DNA of 64,000 nt from CAISCU01 sp943361925 (GTDB lineage: Bacteria > Bacteroidota > Bacteroidia > UKL13-3). The translations under genes were made by a program, and so were the position numbers. This document shows positions 25,270 to 34,176 of this stretch, piece after piece. Numbering within the stretch: the first letter of the stretch is position 1; the number at the start of each line of letters is the position of its first letter. The stretch is from positions 1 to 64,000 of the forward strand of contig CALRIT020000013.1 in the NCBI GenBank assembly GCA_943361925.1, in the 5' to 3' direction. The notes below the pieces were generated by a model. That model was not told the DNA's origin, made no database searches, and saw only the letters and a program-made list of their open reading frames with translations.

Positions 25270-26850
25270 TTAAGCGTTATACTTTGCTGAAAGTTCTTTT
25301 CCAACACTTTCGATTACTTTGGTAATATCATCATTGAAATTACCTTTTTTCAATTCATTCAAAGTGTCTTTGTGTTTGCTTTCCATGTATTGGTGGAATT
25401 CAGATTCGAACTCACGTACTTTATTTAAAGGTACGTTTGATAATAAACCTTTAGTTCCTAAATAGATGATTGCAATTTGTTGTTCTACACGTAAAGGTGC
25501 GAACTGACCTTGTTTCAAAATTTCTACGTTACGTGCACCTTTTGAAAGTACAGCTTTAGTAGCAGGATCTAAATCAGAACCAAATTTTGAGAAAGCCTCT
25601 AACTCACGGTATTGAGCCTGGTCTAATTTCAAAGTACCAGCAACTTTTTTCATCGATTTGATTTGAGCGTTACCACCCACACGAGATACCGAGATACCTA
25701 CGTTAATCGCCGGACGAATACCTGAGTTAAACAAGTTTGCTTCTAAGAATATCTGACCATCTGTAATTGAGATTACATTGGTTGGAATATAAGCAGAAAC
25801 GTCACCTGCTTGAGTTTCAATAATTGGAAGAGCTGTTAATGAACCACCACCTTTAACCAAGTGTTTGATTGAATCTGGAAGGTCATTCATATCTTTTGCA
25901 ATCGCATCAGTTGAGTTGATTTTAGCAGCTCTTTCTAATAAACGACTATGCAAGTAGAATACGTCACCTGGATAAGCCTCACGGCCCGGAGGACGACGTA
26001 ATAACAATGAAACTTCACGGTAAGCAACCGCTTGTTTTGATAAATCATCATAGATTACCAAAGCAGGGCGACCTGTATCACGGAAGAATTCACCGATTGC
26101 AGCACCAGCCATTGGAGCAAAGAATTGCATTGGAGCCGGATCTGAAGATGTTGCAGCTACGATGATTGTGTAAGGCATGGCACCACGCTCTTCAAGTGTT
26201 TTTACAACCTGAGCAATGGTAGATGCTTTTTGACCACAAGCAACATAAATACAATATACAGGTTGACCTGCTTCGTAGAATTCTTTTTGGTTGATGATAG
26301 TATCGATACATACAGCAGTTTTACCTGTCTGACGGTCACCAATAACTAACTCACGTTGACCACGACCAACCGGAATCATCGCATCAATAGCTTTGATACC
26401 TGTTTGTAATGGTTCTTTAACTGGTTCACGGAAAATTACACCTGGTGCTTTACGCTCAAGTGGCATTTCATATAAATCACCAGCTATTGGTCCTTTTCCA
26501 TCAATTGGACGACCTAAAGTATTGATTACGCGACCAGTCATACCTTCACCTACTTTAATAGATGCGATACGGCCAGTACGTTTTACGGTATCACCTTCTT
26601 TAATTTCTTCAGAAGAACCTAATAATACAGCTCCAACGTTGTCTTCTTCAAGGTTCAAAACGATCCCTTCAACACCGTTAGCAAATTGAATTAATTCGCC
26701 TGATTGTACTTTGGTTAATCCATAGATGCGCGCGATACCATCGCCCACCTGAAGCACTGTACCTACTTCTTCGAGTTCTGCATCAGATTTAAAGTTACTG
26801 AGCTGCTCGCGTATGATGGCTGATACCTCGTCTGGTCTAATCTCTACCAT
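25270..26850 (-). CDS. atpA: ATP synthase F1 subunit alpha
   Basis: 526 residues. N-terminal beta-barrel domain, nucleotide-binding domain with P-loop GDRQTGKTA, conserved PGREAYPGDVFYLHSRLLERAAK, and the helical C-terminal domain. It forms the non-catalytic nucleotide sites of the F1 hexamer together with beta, which is encoded elsewhere. The gene lies 10 bases after atpH. Confidence 0.98.
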   Translation of the reverse strand: MVEIRPDEVSAIIREQLSNFKSDAELEEVGTVLQVGDGIARIYGLTKVQSGELIQFANGVEGIVLNLEEDNVGAVLLGSSEEIKEGDTVKRTGRIASIKVGEGMTGRVINTLGRPIDGKGPIAGDLYEMPLERKAPGVIFREPVKEPLQTGIKAIDAMIPVGRGQRELVIGDRQTGKTAVCIDTIINQKEFYEAGQPVYCIYVACGQKASTIAQVVKTLEERGAMPYTIIVAATSSDPAPMQFFAPMAGAAIGEFFRDTGRPALVIYDDLSKQAVAYREVSLLLRRPPGREAYPGDVFYLHSRLLERAAKINSTDAIAKDMNDLPDSIKHLVKGGGSLTALPIIETQAGDVSAYIPTNVISITDGQIFLEANLFNSGIRPAINVGISVSRVGGNAQIKSMKKVAGTLKLDQAQYRELEAFSKFGSDLDPATKAVLSKGARNVEILKQGQFAPLRVEQQIAIIYLGTKGLLSNVPLNKVREFESEFHQYMESKHKDTLNELKKGNFNDDITKVIESVGKELSAKYNA

Positions 26851-26860
26851 AATGACATTG

Positions 26861-27412
26861 TTATTTTGAAATGTACGTATTTAATAATTCCTGTTTTGCT
26901 TTCCTGAGTTTTCCGGAAATGCTGGCATCATAAAGTTTATCTTCAATTTGCACAACTAATCCTCCGATCAGGCTCGGGTCAACCTTGCTATCCAAAATAA
27001 CAGTTTTACCTGTTCCTTTTTCAATAAGGCTTTTTATTTCCTGCGTGTTGGCTTCAGTCAATTCTTGAGCTGTAGTTACTTTCGCAGTAGTAATTTGATT
27101 CATTGCATAATATTGGCCAATGAACGCTTGGGCGATATCATACAAATAATACTCCCTTTTTTTCCTGATAATCGTTTCAAAAAACGTTATCGTTAGCGTA
27201 TCAAAGGAGGCTGAAAATATCTGACTGATGATTTTATTTTTCTTATCCCCATCGATAATAGGGCTTTTCATTAAATTGAAAAGAGAAAGATTTGCATCTA
27301 ATGCAGATTTAAATGCCTGTATATCACCAAAAACCTTATCAATAGAATTTCTTTCTTTTGATAAGTCAATTAATGACTTTGCATAACGGTTGGATACCCT
27401 GGTTTCAGACAT
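26861..27412 (-). CDS. atpH: ATP synthase F1 subunit delta
   Basis: 183 residues. The OSCP/delta pattern is complete: N-terminal RYAKSLIDLSKE, the FETIIRKKREYYLYDI segment, and the C-terminal VDPSLIGGLVVQIEDKLYDASISGKLRKAK. It links F1 to the peripheral stalk (AtpF). Separated from the atpF stop by one base, so translation is probably coupled. Confidence 0.96.
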   Translation of the reverse strand: MSETRVSNRYAKSLIDLSKERNSIDKVFGDIQAFKSALDANLSLFNLMKSPIIDGDKKNKIISQIFSASFDTLTITFFETIIRKKREYYLYDIAQAFIGQYYAMNQITTAKVTTAQELTEANTQEIKSLIEKGTGKTVILDSKVDPSLIGGLVVQIEDKLYDASISGKLRKAKQELLNTYISK

Positions 27413-27413
27413 C

Positions 27414-27908
27414 TTAGTTCAATGTAATTGATTTCAGATTTTCGTTTACAAAAGCTTCTTGCTCTGCACGATCATTCATTTTTCTACGTAATACTTTTTC
27501 AGCTAAATCAACAGATAACTCAGCTACCTGAGTTTTCAATTCATTCAATGCTTTTAGTTTAGCAGATTCGATTGATTCGTTTGCAGATGCAACAATACGG
27601 CGAGCTTCATCGTCTGCCGATTTTTTTGCTGTAGAAATGATATCTTCTTTCATTTCTTTTGCTTCTTTTAGCATAGCATCTCGCTCTAAACGGGCTTGTT
27701 GTAACAATTTTTCATTGTCACTTTTTAAAGCATCCATTTGTTTGCGAGCATCTTCTGCTGCGTTCAGGGCATTGTTAATAGAGTCTTCTCTTTCCCTGAT
27801 TGAATTCAGGATTGGCTTCCATGCAAATTTGGAAAGGATGAACAATACCAAACTAAAGGTAAGTGTCATCCAAAATATCAATCCTAAACCTGGTTTTACT
27901 AATTCCAT
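27414..27908 (-). CDS. atpF: ATP synthase F0 subunit b
   Basis: 164 residues. One N-terminal membrane segment (about 8-26, GLIFWMTLTFSLVLFILSK) followed by FAWKPILNSIREREDSI and a long Ala/Glu/Lys-rich helix that dimerises as the peripheral stalk. Normal length. A perfect hairpin lies upstream between atpE and this gene. Confidence 0.96.
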   Translation of the reverse strand: MELVKPGLGLIFWMTLTFSLVLFILSKFAWKPILNSIREREDSINNALNAAEDARKQMDALKSDNEKLLQQARLERDAMLKEAKEMKEDIISTAKKSADDEARRIVASANESIESAKLKALNELKTQVAELSVDLAEKVLRRKMNDRAEQEAFVNENLKSITLN

Positions 27909-27960
27909 GTTCTTTTAATTTTATTGTTTTTGATTTAAAGCTGTACTAGTAATCAGAAAG

Positions 27961-27984
27961 CACGGTATACAATCGTATACCGTG
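27961..27984. promoter_or_regulatory. Intercistronic hairpin between atpE and atpF
   Basis: CACGGTATAC, loop of four bases, GTATACCGTG: a perfect 10-bp stem located 20 bases past the atpE stop codon. No adequate T run follows on the minus strand, so it is not a classical terminator; it would fold in the operon mRNA and could protect the atpE message from 3' decay or partly attenuate. The c subunit is needed in excess over the others. Confidence 0.6.
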
Positions 27985-28003
27985 TTTCTTAATCTTATTA
28001 GTA

Positions 28004-28261
28004 TTACAGCAATACGATCAAAAGACAAACTACGATACCGAAGAAGGCAGCACCTTCAATCAGAGCAGCAGCTACGATCATGTTTGCACGAATATCTCCT
28101 GATACTTCTGGTTGACGAGCGATAGACTCAAGAGCGCTTCCGCCAATACGTCCGATACCCATACCTGCACCGATTGCAGCTAAACCTGCTCCGATACCTG
28201 CACCCATTTTAGCAAAACCTGGATCTGCAACTGCTTGTAAGATGATGTTTAATAAAGTCAT
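28004..28261 (-). CDS. atpE: ATP synthase F0 subunit c
   Basis: 85 residues, two membrane helices with the glycine-rich GAGIGAGLAAIGAGMGIG in helix 1, the RQPE polar loop and the ion-binding Glu69 in ALIEGAAFFG. The residues around the glutamate look like a proton-type rather than a sodium-type site, although this needs structural comparison. Standard length and position after atpB. Confidence 0.97.
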   Translation of the reverse strand: MTLLNIILQAVADPGFAKMGAGIGAGLAAIGAGMGIGRIGGSALESIARQPEVSGDIRANMIVAAALIEGAAFFGIVVCLLIVLL

Positions 28262-28295
28262 AATTGTGTTGGTTAATTGATGATTTGTATGTTAA

Positions 28296-29498
28296 TTAAT
28301 GATGTTCTTCGTGGTGATGTTCTTCTACTGCCGAGCCAAAATATAATGACGACAATAAAGTAAATACATAAGCTTGTAAGAATGCTACTAACAATTCCAA
28401 AAAGCTCATGAATGTTGTAAATGCTACAGATAATATTGAAACTCCGAATCCTAAATATACATTCATGGCTCCGAAGATAAATATCAAACTGAAGAATCCT
28501 AAGATTATAATATGACCTGCAGTAATGTTCGCAAATAAACGAATCATTAATACAATTGGTTTATTTAGCATTCCAATAATTTCAATTGGAACTAATAATA
28601 TCCACAATCCTTTTGGTACTCCCGGAGGCATGAAAATATGACCCCAGTAGCTTTTGTTTCCATTAAATGAAGTGATAAAGAAAGTAAACAATGCTAATAC
28701 CAAAGTAATTGCAATGTTACCGGTTACGTTTGCTCCTCCTGGGAAAAATGGAACCAATCCTAAAATATTATTGAAAAATATGAAAAAGAATATCGTTAAT
28801 AAATAAGGTAAGAACTTCTCATATTTTGGTCCAATTGATGGTTTTGCAACTTCATCACGAATAAATATGATTAATGATTCAATTAGATTGTTTAAACCTT
28901 TTGGAGCTTTATTTTTATTAACTGTGTAGTGTTTGGCAACACTTAGCATAATCCATAACAATAAAAATACTGCGATGAACATAGCTGCAACATTTTTAGT
29001 GATAGAAAAATCAATAAATGAAGCTTCATGATTTTCTGAACCATCAGCGTTTACTGCTACTATTTTACCTTCATGTAATTTGTAACCTTCGTAAACTTCG
29101 TGACCATGACCAAATTTGCTTGATGAAAATATTTTTAAACCTGAATCATCTTTAATAATTACAGGAAGTGGAATTGAGATGTGTGATTCTCCAATTGTAG
29201 CAATATGCCAATCGTGTGCATCGGCAATATGTTCCATGATTAATTTACCTGCATCAACTTTTCCTTCTTCATGAGCTGCATCACCATGATTTGCTTCTGC
29301 ATGAGTTGCATCGGCATGTGCTTCGGCTTCATGATTATGGTCAGCATTAGCATCATGGCTAGCCTCAACGCCTTGAATTTGAGTGGAGTCTGCGTGTCCT
29401 TCGTGTCCGTAAACTTTTAGACTTGCGTAACCTACATACAAAATAACCAAAAAAGTTGGTATTAAGTATCTGAAAATCTTTTTATTGGAGAGCTGCAT
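28296..29498 (-). CDS. atpB: ATP synthase F0 subunit a with a histidine-rich extension
   Basis: 400 residues from ATG 29498 (a TTG lies one codon upstream). Membrane segment near 11-26, then an extension (about 30-80) with nine His among Asp, Glu and Ala (HEGHADST, NADHNHEAEAHADATHAEAN), a further soluble region to about 155, and the conserved core with the essential arginine in MIRLFANITAGH (about residue 320). The C-terminus is again His-rich (EEHHHEEHH). It forms the proton half-channels against the c-ring. Long a subunits are usual in Bacteroidota, but the density of His in the extension is notable; placing it on the periplasmic side is inferred from the preceding membrane segment. Confidence 0.95.
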   Translation of the reverse strand: MQLSNKKIFRYLIPTFLVILYVGYASLKVYGHEGHADSTQIQGVEASHDANADHNHEAEAHADATHAEANHGDAAHEEGKVDAGKLIMEHIADAHDWHIATIGESHISIPLPVIIKDDSGLKIFSSSKFGHGHEVYEGYKLHEGKIVAVNADGSENHEASFIDFSITKNVAAMFIAVFLLLWIMLSVAKHYTVNKNKAPKGLNNLIESLIIFIRDEVAKPSIGPKYEKFLPYLLTIFFFIFFNNILGLVPFFPGGANVTGNIAITLVLALFTFFITSFNGNKSYWGHIFMPPGVPKGLWILLVPIEIIGMLNKPIVLMIRLFANITAGHIIILGFFSLIFIFGAMNVYLGFGVSILSVAFTTFMSFLELLVAFLQAYVFTLLSSLYFGSAVEEHHHEEHH

Positions 29499-29506
29499 CA
29501 ATTGAC

Positions 29507-29893
29507 TTATTTGTTTAAATCGGGGCGCAAGTTAACCACAAGGAAATAAATTTCAAAAGCAGTGTAAAAGAAATACAATAAAAGATAGCTAATTATGAAG
29601 CTTAATTCTTTGTTTGGAATGAAGAATAGGTAGATTAGTAAAGGGCTAAGGCTGAAAATAAATCTTATTCCAATTGATGAATAAATTCTTGTAATAAATG
29701 TTTTATTGTCCTTTTTTAGACCCGATTTTGAGATAAAATAGATTGCAATGCTCAAAAAATAGAAGTAGAAAAGTGCAACCCAAACTAAATTATTGAGTAC
29801 AATTTTATCCTGAACTCCTTTAAAAATTAAAATGGCGCCTGCTAGAAGTAAAGTTAGCGCATTGATAGATTTGCTGAATCTGTCTTTAAACAT
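29507..29893 (-). CDS. Small membrane protein in the atpI position
   Basis: 128 residues with four predicted membrane segments (about 12-26, 33-54, 72-93 and 98-120). It occupies the place between AtpZ and AtpB where other bacteria carry atpI. No clear AtpI motif is seen, so the assignment to ATP synthase assembly or ion supply is from context only. It sits 8 bases before atpB. Confidence 0.6.
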   Translation of the reverse strand: MFKDRFSKSINALTLLLAGAILIFKGVQDKIVLNNLVWVALFYFYFLSIAIYFISKSGLKKDNKTFITRIYSSIGIRFIFSLSPLLIYLFFIPNKELSFIISYLLLYFFYTAFEIYFLVVNLRPDLNK

Positions 29894-29910
29894 TTTGCAA
29901 ACCTAAGGCA

Positions 29911-30126
29911 TTACTTTAATAATTCTCTAATTGATAAATAAACAGCTGAAAAAACTGAAAATAAAACACCAATTAAGGTGAAATATGGAAATGAATTTTC
30001 CATGTATTGATCTAGGTATTTGCCTCCTAAACTAATACTGGCAATGATGGCTATCATATTGAATGCTAGCCCGCTATATTTTAAAATAGAATTAGGCTCC
30101 GGTTTTTTCGCTTGCTTTTTCTCCAT
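29911..30126 (-). CDS. atpZ: AtpZ/AtpI family protein
   Basis: 71 residues from ATG 30126 (MEKKQAKKPEPNS). Two membrane helices separated by a short loop (YSGLAFNMIAIIASISLGGKYLDQYMENSFPYFTLIGVLFSVFSAVYLSIRELLK), the usual AtpZ layout with a basic N-terminus. AtpZ/AtpI proteins help assemble or supply the rotor of ATP synthase. A longer frame starts at TTG 30147, but the ATG has an AAGG purine stretch at about 7-bp spacing and is preferred. The gene overlaps the end of the bactofilin gene by 35 bases. Confidence 0.75.
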   Translation of the reverse strand: MEKKQAKKPEPNSILKYSGLAFNMIAIIASISLGGKYLDQYMENSFPYFTLIGVLFSVFSAVYLSIRELLK

Positions 30127-30547
30127 TTTGCAAACCTTTTTCTTCAACTGGTTTTGTTGATTTTGGTTTTGAATATTCTGAAGAATAACCTGCAGGTTTC
30201 ATTTCGCTTTTTCCATTAAAGCTGGCTCCTGCTTCTATAATTAATTTACTACAACTAATATCTCCGCTAATTTGTGCACTTGCTTTAATTGCTAAAAGCT
30301 CACTTATTTGAATATTTCCGGTCACATTTCCGAAAATATCACAATTTAATGCATTTACATTTCCTGTAATTTGAGAAGATGGCCCTAAAACTAATTTTGC
30401 TTTAACAGTAACATTTCCTTTCACAGCTCCATCAATTCTAATATCTCCTTCAGAGTTTAAATCTCCATGAATGGTTGTTCCTGCATTAAGGATATTTATC
30501 TCCTGAGGATTGAAAGTTGTGTTTTTATTAGAGTTAAAAATAGCCAT
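30092..30547 (-). CDS. Bactofilin
   Basis: 151 residues. Central beta-helix (about 18-115) with the bactofilin signature AGTTIHGDLNSEGDIRIDG, GNVTVKAKLVLG and ISGDISCSKLIIEAGASFNG, flanked by short disordered tails. Bactofilins polymerise without nucleotide and scaffold peptidoglycan-modifying enzymes; here the upstream gene is an M23 peptidase, the common partner. The C-terminal tail overlaps the atpZ start. Confidence 0.93.
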   Translation of the reverse strand: MAIFNSNKNTTFNPQEINILNAGTTIHGDLNSEGDIRIDGAVKGNVTVKAKLVLGPSSQITGNVNALNCDIFGNVTGNIQISELLAIKASAQISGDISCSKLIIEAGASFNGKSEMKPAGYSSEYSKPKSTKPVEEKGLQNGEKASEKTGA

Positions 30548-30556
30548 GTTTTAATT

Positions 30557-31414
30557 TTAAAAAGTTAATAATTCCTCAGGGTTTAAGGCTTTTCCGTTTT
30601 CCCAAAGTTCTAAATGTAAATGTGTGCCAGTTGTATACTCACCGGTATTTCCCACAATTGCCACAACTTCACCTGTTCCTACAAACATACCAACTTTTTT
30701 TAATAATGCCGAATTGTGCTTGTAAATACTAATTAGGTTGTTAGTGTGCTGAATTACAATGGTTTTACCAGCTTCAGGAGTCCAGTCTGCAAAAATTACA
30801 GTTCCCTCTTGTACAGCTTTTATAGGTGCTTCAGGTATTGAGGCGATATCAATTGCAAAATGATTTTCTCCGGGATTAAATGGTTTACTAATGAGTCCTT
30901 TTGTAGGAGTCATTAAAAATAAATTTTTGTAATCAGCAGCGATTTCTGGCTTTGAATCAGATTTTTTACTGCTAGAATTTTTTTCAAACTCATTTCTAAA
31001 TGCTAATTCTTTTTCTCCTGCATTTGATTTGGTGACTTTAGAACTTGCTTTTTTATTTGTAGATATGCTGTCTGTCAGTCCATTACCGCCATTCATTATA
31101 TCCAATAGGTTTTTGTAATAAGTTTCTTTGGCTTTTAAACTTTCTTCCAAAGAATCGGCTTTAAACAATAATTGTTGAATATTCCGTTTGGTTTGGGTAT
31201 CGGTATATCCGGGAACATATTCTTTTAAAGGTGTAAAAAAAATCAACAAAATAATGAGGATTGTCAGTGAAACTAAAGACGAGCTAAAACCCACGAAAAC
31301 ATTCATGGGAGTAAGCTTAAATGAAAATTTTTCTTCAAAAGTTTCATCATTTATGAGTATCAAACGATACTTATACCTTAATTTGTGAATCAGTTTTTTT
31401 TTCTGCTGCTCCAT
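30557..31414 (-). CDS. M23-family peptidoglycan endopeptidase
   Basis: 285 residues. Short cytoplasmic N-terminus, one membrane segment (about 38-62), a coiled linker (about 75-150) and an M23 LytM domain (about 172-283) with the metal ligands of HFAIDIA (H-x-x-x-D) and THLHLEL (H-x-H), so it should be an active zinc endopeptidase facing the periplasm. Bactofilin-M23 pairs shape the cell wall in several phyla (for example CcmA with Csd peptidases). First gene of the minus-strand cluster leading into the ATP synthase genes and divergent from sprE/porW. Confidence 0.93.
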   Translation of the reverse strand: MEQQKKKLIHKLRYKYRLILINDETFEEKFSFKLTPMNVFVGFSSSLVSLTILIILLIFFTPLKEYVPGYTDTQTKRNIQQLLFKADSLEESLKAKETYYKNLLDIMNGGNGLTDSISTNKKASSKVTKSNAGEKELAFRNEFEKNSSSKKSDSKPEIAADYKNLFLMTPTKGLISKPFNPGENHFAIDIASIPEAPIKAVQEGTVIFADWTPEAGKTIVIQHTNNLISIYKHNSALLKKVGMFVGTGEVVAIVGNTGEYTTGTHLHLELWENGKALNPEELLTF

Positions 31415-31437
31415 GTCTTTCCTTATTATTGTAAAGA

Positions 31438-34167
31438 TTGGTTAAAATTGTACATTATATAGAACTCAAAGGTATTAAATCAGACGCTCCCTTGTATCAA
31501 CAAAATAGAATAACATACGCAATACTAGGTTTTAGCCTGTTTTTAGTGGCATGTAGCCCTACTAAAGATAAGTGGATGAACCGCAAATGGCATACTTTAA
31601 CTGGTCATTACAATATTTATTTTAATGGCCAACAGAAAGTGCTTGATGCTGAAATTCAGCTTGAGGCAAGTCATGTAAATAATTTCAATCAGGTTTTGGA
31701 TGTTTTTCCTTTAGGAACTCCTGAAGCTGCAAAAGGTGCTGCAAACATTTTAGATGAAGCCTCAAAAAAGTTTTCAGGAACAATTCAGCTTCACCAAATT
31801 GGAAGTTATACAGATGATGCCTATTTTGGAATAGCTCAGTGTCACTTTTATAAAAGAGATTATTTTGCAGCAATTGAGGCTTTTCAATACGTAGGTAACA
31901 AATATAAAAAGGGTGATTACCATAATTTATGTAATAGCTGGATTGCCAGATGTTATGTTGGATTAGAAAAATTGGGTGAGGCCGAAGCAGTTATTAGCTC
32001 CATGTTAACTGAGAAAAATTACACCAAAAAGGAGATTGCCCATATTTTTACTACTGCTGCTGATATCAATATCAAACTTGGTAAGTACTCATCGGCAATT
32101 GAAAATTTGAAAATGGCCCTAACCGGCTCTTTAAATAAAGAACAAAAAATCAGGTACCATTATATTTTGGGTCAATTATGCATGGAGGCCGATAAAAAAC
32201 CTGAAGCGATTGCACATTTTGATAAAGTTTTGAAACTAATTCCCGCTTATGATTTCGCATTTAATGCCAATATCAACCTAACCAAAGTTTATGATTTGAG
32301 CAATAAGAAAAATGTTGCTAAGGTTAGAAGGAATTTGAAAAGAATGGCCAATGACGATAAAAATGAAGATTATTTAGACCAGATTTATTTCGAATTGGGA
32401 AAACTTGAATGGTCTCAAAAAAATGAAGTAGCTGCTATTAAAGATTTTAAACTTTCTGTTGCAAAAAGCACCAAGAATAAAGCTCAAAAAGCAAAATCAT
32501 ACAAGGAATTAGCAGTCATCTTTTTTGATAAAAAAGATTATGTAAATGCTCAGGCTTATTACGACTCAACTGTACAGTCGCTTGATCCTAAAGAAAAGGA
32601 TTATGAGCAATTGAAGAATACTCAGATTGTTTTAAAGGATTTGGTAAGTAATTTGAATGCTTATGAAACTGAAGATTCATTGCAGGCTTTAAGTAGATTA
32701 AGTAAAGATGCACTCGAAAAAAAGGTTAGTGGTTGGATGTCTGCCGAAAAGTTAAGACAAGAACAAGAGGCTAAGCAAAAGAAAAAAAATGAGCAGATAG
32801 CTGCCAGCATGCAAAACAATGCGAGTAACCAAATAAATACTGGTCCGGCACCATTACCCGGCGCAGGAAGTGCTTCCTGGTATTTTTATAATAGTACTTT
32901 GATGGTTCAAGGTGCATCTGAGTTTTTTAGTGCAAGAAAATGGGGTAAGAGAGCAAATGAAGATTTTTGGCGTATCGCAGCGAAAGAAAAAACAAAATCG
33001 AATGATGAGGATGCTGATAAGCCAAATACTCCTTCTGATACTTTAAACAAAAAGGAAATAGATGAAAAACAAACCAAGACCATAGCGGAAGTAGTTGAAA
33101 ACAAAACTTTTGGTGATGCTTCAAAAGATGCCTGGGTTAAAAATGTTCCATTTACAAAAGAGAAATTAGAAAGTTCAAATAATAGAATTATGGAATCTCT
33201 TAACAATTTAGGGAGTATCTATTATGAAAAACTAAAAAATAATGCGGAAGCAATTAAGTATTTAAATGAGCTTGAGAAAAGATTTCCTTTAAATGAATAT
33301 GAACCTAAAGCTTATTATTATTTGCATAAGTCTTATGTTAATCTGGAACAAAATGGAAAGGCTGAAGAATTTAAAAACTTGTTGATTAAAGATTATCCTG
33401 ACCATCCTTATACAATGTTTTTGCAAAAGAAGGTTTTAAAAAATACTGAGGCTGAAAGTAATAAGGAATTAAATAAGGAGTATGAAAAAATGCTCGATTT
33501 GTACAAGGCCGGATCTTATGCTGAAGCAATGGCATTAAAAGAGCAATTTGATAAAAAGTTCCCCGGCAATAGTTTAAAACCTAAATACGAATATTTAAAT
33601 GCGCTTTGTATTGGTAAATTAAAGGGAAAAGAACAATTGAAAAGTTCTATGACAACGATTTTATCTGCTTATCCAAATACAGAAGTAGGGGAGTCGGCAA
33701 AGGCAATTTTGGCAGCCATGAACAAGGAAGAAAAGAAAGCCGCAATCGTTGGTTCAGGAGATTCATCAAATCAAGTGGAATTTGATTTAGAAACCGAAAC
33801 TCCTTTTTACTATGTATTTGCTGTTAAGAATGAAAAAGCAGATTTAACAGATTACTTGAGTTTATTTGGAAATCACAATGAAGCTTATAACTCAAATGAT
33901 AATTTAAGAGTTAACTCAATGATGAGTAACGAGGGGTATCAATTAATATTAATCAGAGAATTCAAAAATTTAGCAGCTGCCAATTTATATTTGGAAACAC
34001 TGAGTGCAATTAAATTTGCTGATACTAAACTCATGTGTAAAGAACCTTATTTGCAAACTGTTATATCAATTAAAAATTTCAGGAATGCATTAAAAGATAA
34101 AAAGTTAGAATCTTATTCGAAGTTTTATCCAAAGTTAGCAGCAAGTTTGAACAAAAAGAAAAACTAA
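31438..34167 (+). CDS. porW: T9SS-associated TPR lipoprotein SprE/PorW
   Basis: Up to 909 residues. A lipobox (FLVAC) lies at residue 39 of the longest frame, followed by KDKWMNRKWHTLTGHYNIYFNGQQKVLDAE, the hallmark start of SprE/PorW. TPR-like helical repeats run through the middle (about 90-400 and 590-740), and the typical C-terminal domain ends the protein. This outer-membrane lipoprotein is required for T9SS secretion and gliding in Flavobacterium and Porphyromonas, where it bridges inner and outer parts of the machine. The 31438 start is TTG; a TTG at 31492 would give a cleaner signal peptide, so the true start is uncertain. PBP1A follows after 9 bases. Confidence 0.88.
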   Translation: MVKIVHYIELKGIKSDAPLYQQNRITYAILGFSLFLVACSPTKDKWMNRKWHTLTGHYNIYFNGQQKVLDAEIQLEASHVNNFNQVLDVFPLGTPEAAKGAANILDEASKKFSGTIQLHQIGSYTDDAYFGIAQCHFYKRDYFAAIEAFQYVGNKYKKGDYHNLCNSWIARCYVGLEKLGEAEAVISSMLTEKNYTKKEIAHIFTTAADINIKLGKYSSAIENLKMALTGSLNKEQKIRYHYILGQLCMEADKKPEAIAHFDKVLKLIPAYDFAFNANINLTKVYDLSNKKNVAKVRRNLKRMANDDKNEDYLDQIYFELGKLEWSQKNEVAAIKDFKLSVAKSTKNKAQKAKSYKELAVIFFDKKDYVNAQAYYDSTVQSLDPKEKDYEQLKNTQIVLKDLVSNLNAYETEDSLQALSRLSKDALEKKVSGWMSAEKLRQEQEAKQKKKNEQIAASMQNNASNQINTGPAPLPGAGSASWYFYNSTLMVQGASEFFSARKWGKRANEDFWRIAAKEKTKSNDEDADKPNTPSDTLNKKEIDEKQTKTIAEVVENKTFGDASKDAWVKNVPFTKEKLESSNNRIMESLNNLGSIYYEKLKNNAEAIKYLNELEKRFPLNEYEPKAYYYLHKSYVNLEQNGKAEEFKNLLIKDYPDHPYTMFLQKKVLKNTEAESNKELNKEYEKMLDLYKAGSYAEAMALKEQFDKKFPGNSLKPKYEYLNALCIGKLKGKEQLKSSMTTILSAYPNTEVGESAKAILAAMNKEEKKAAIVGSGDSSNQVEFDLETETPFYYVFAVKNEKADLTDYLSLFGNHNEAYNSNDNLRVNSMMSNEGYQLILIREFKNLAAANLYLETLSAIKFADTKLMCKEPYLQTVISIKNFRNALKDKKLESYSKFYPKLAASLNKKKN
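31467..31504 (-). promoter_or_regulatory. Putative promoter of the M23-bactofilin-ATP synthase operon
   Basis: Minus-strand TACCTTTG (31474-31467) matches TAnnTTTG. TTTG/TTG candidates at 31504-31498 give a spacer of about 23, a little long. The implied start site is about 45 bases before the M23 start codon and lies inside the extended 5' part of the plus-strand frame, which argues that sprE/porW begins further downstream. Confidence 0.4.
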
Positions 34168-34176
34168 AAATCAGTA

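Noticed and set aside
27961..27984. A terminator ending transcription after atpE
   Set aside because: The stem is strong but no adequate T run follows on the minus strand, and essential downstream genes depend on read-through, so it was listed as an mRNA structure instead.
30127..30147. TTG start for AtpZ
   Set aside because: It adds seven residues including an odd Cys, while the ATG at 30126 has a purine-rich ribosome-binding stretch and matches the usual AtpZ length.
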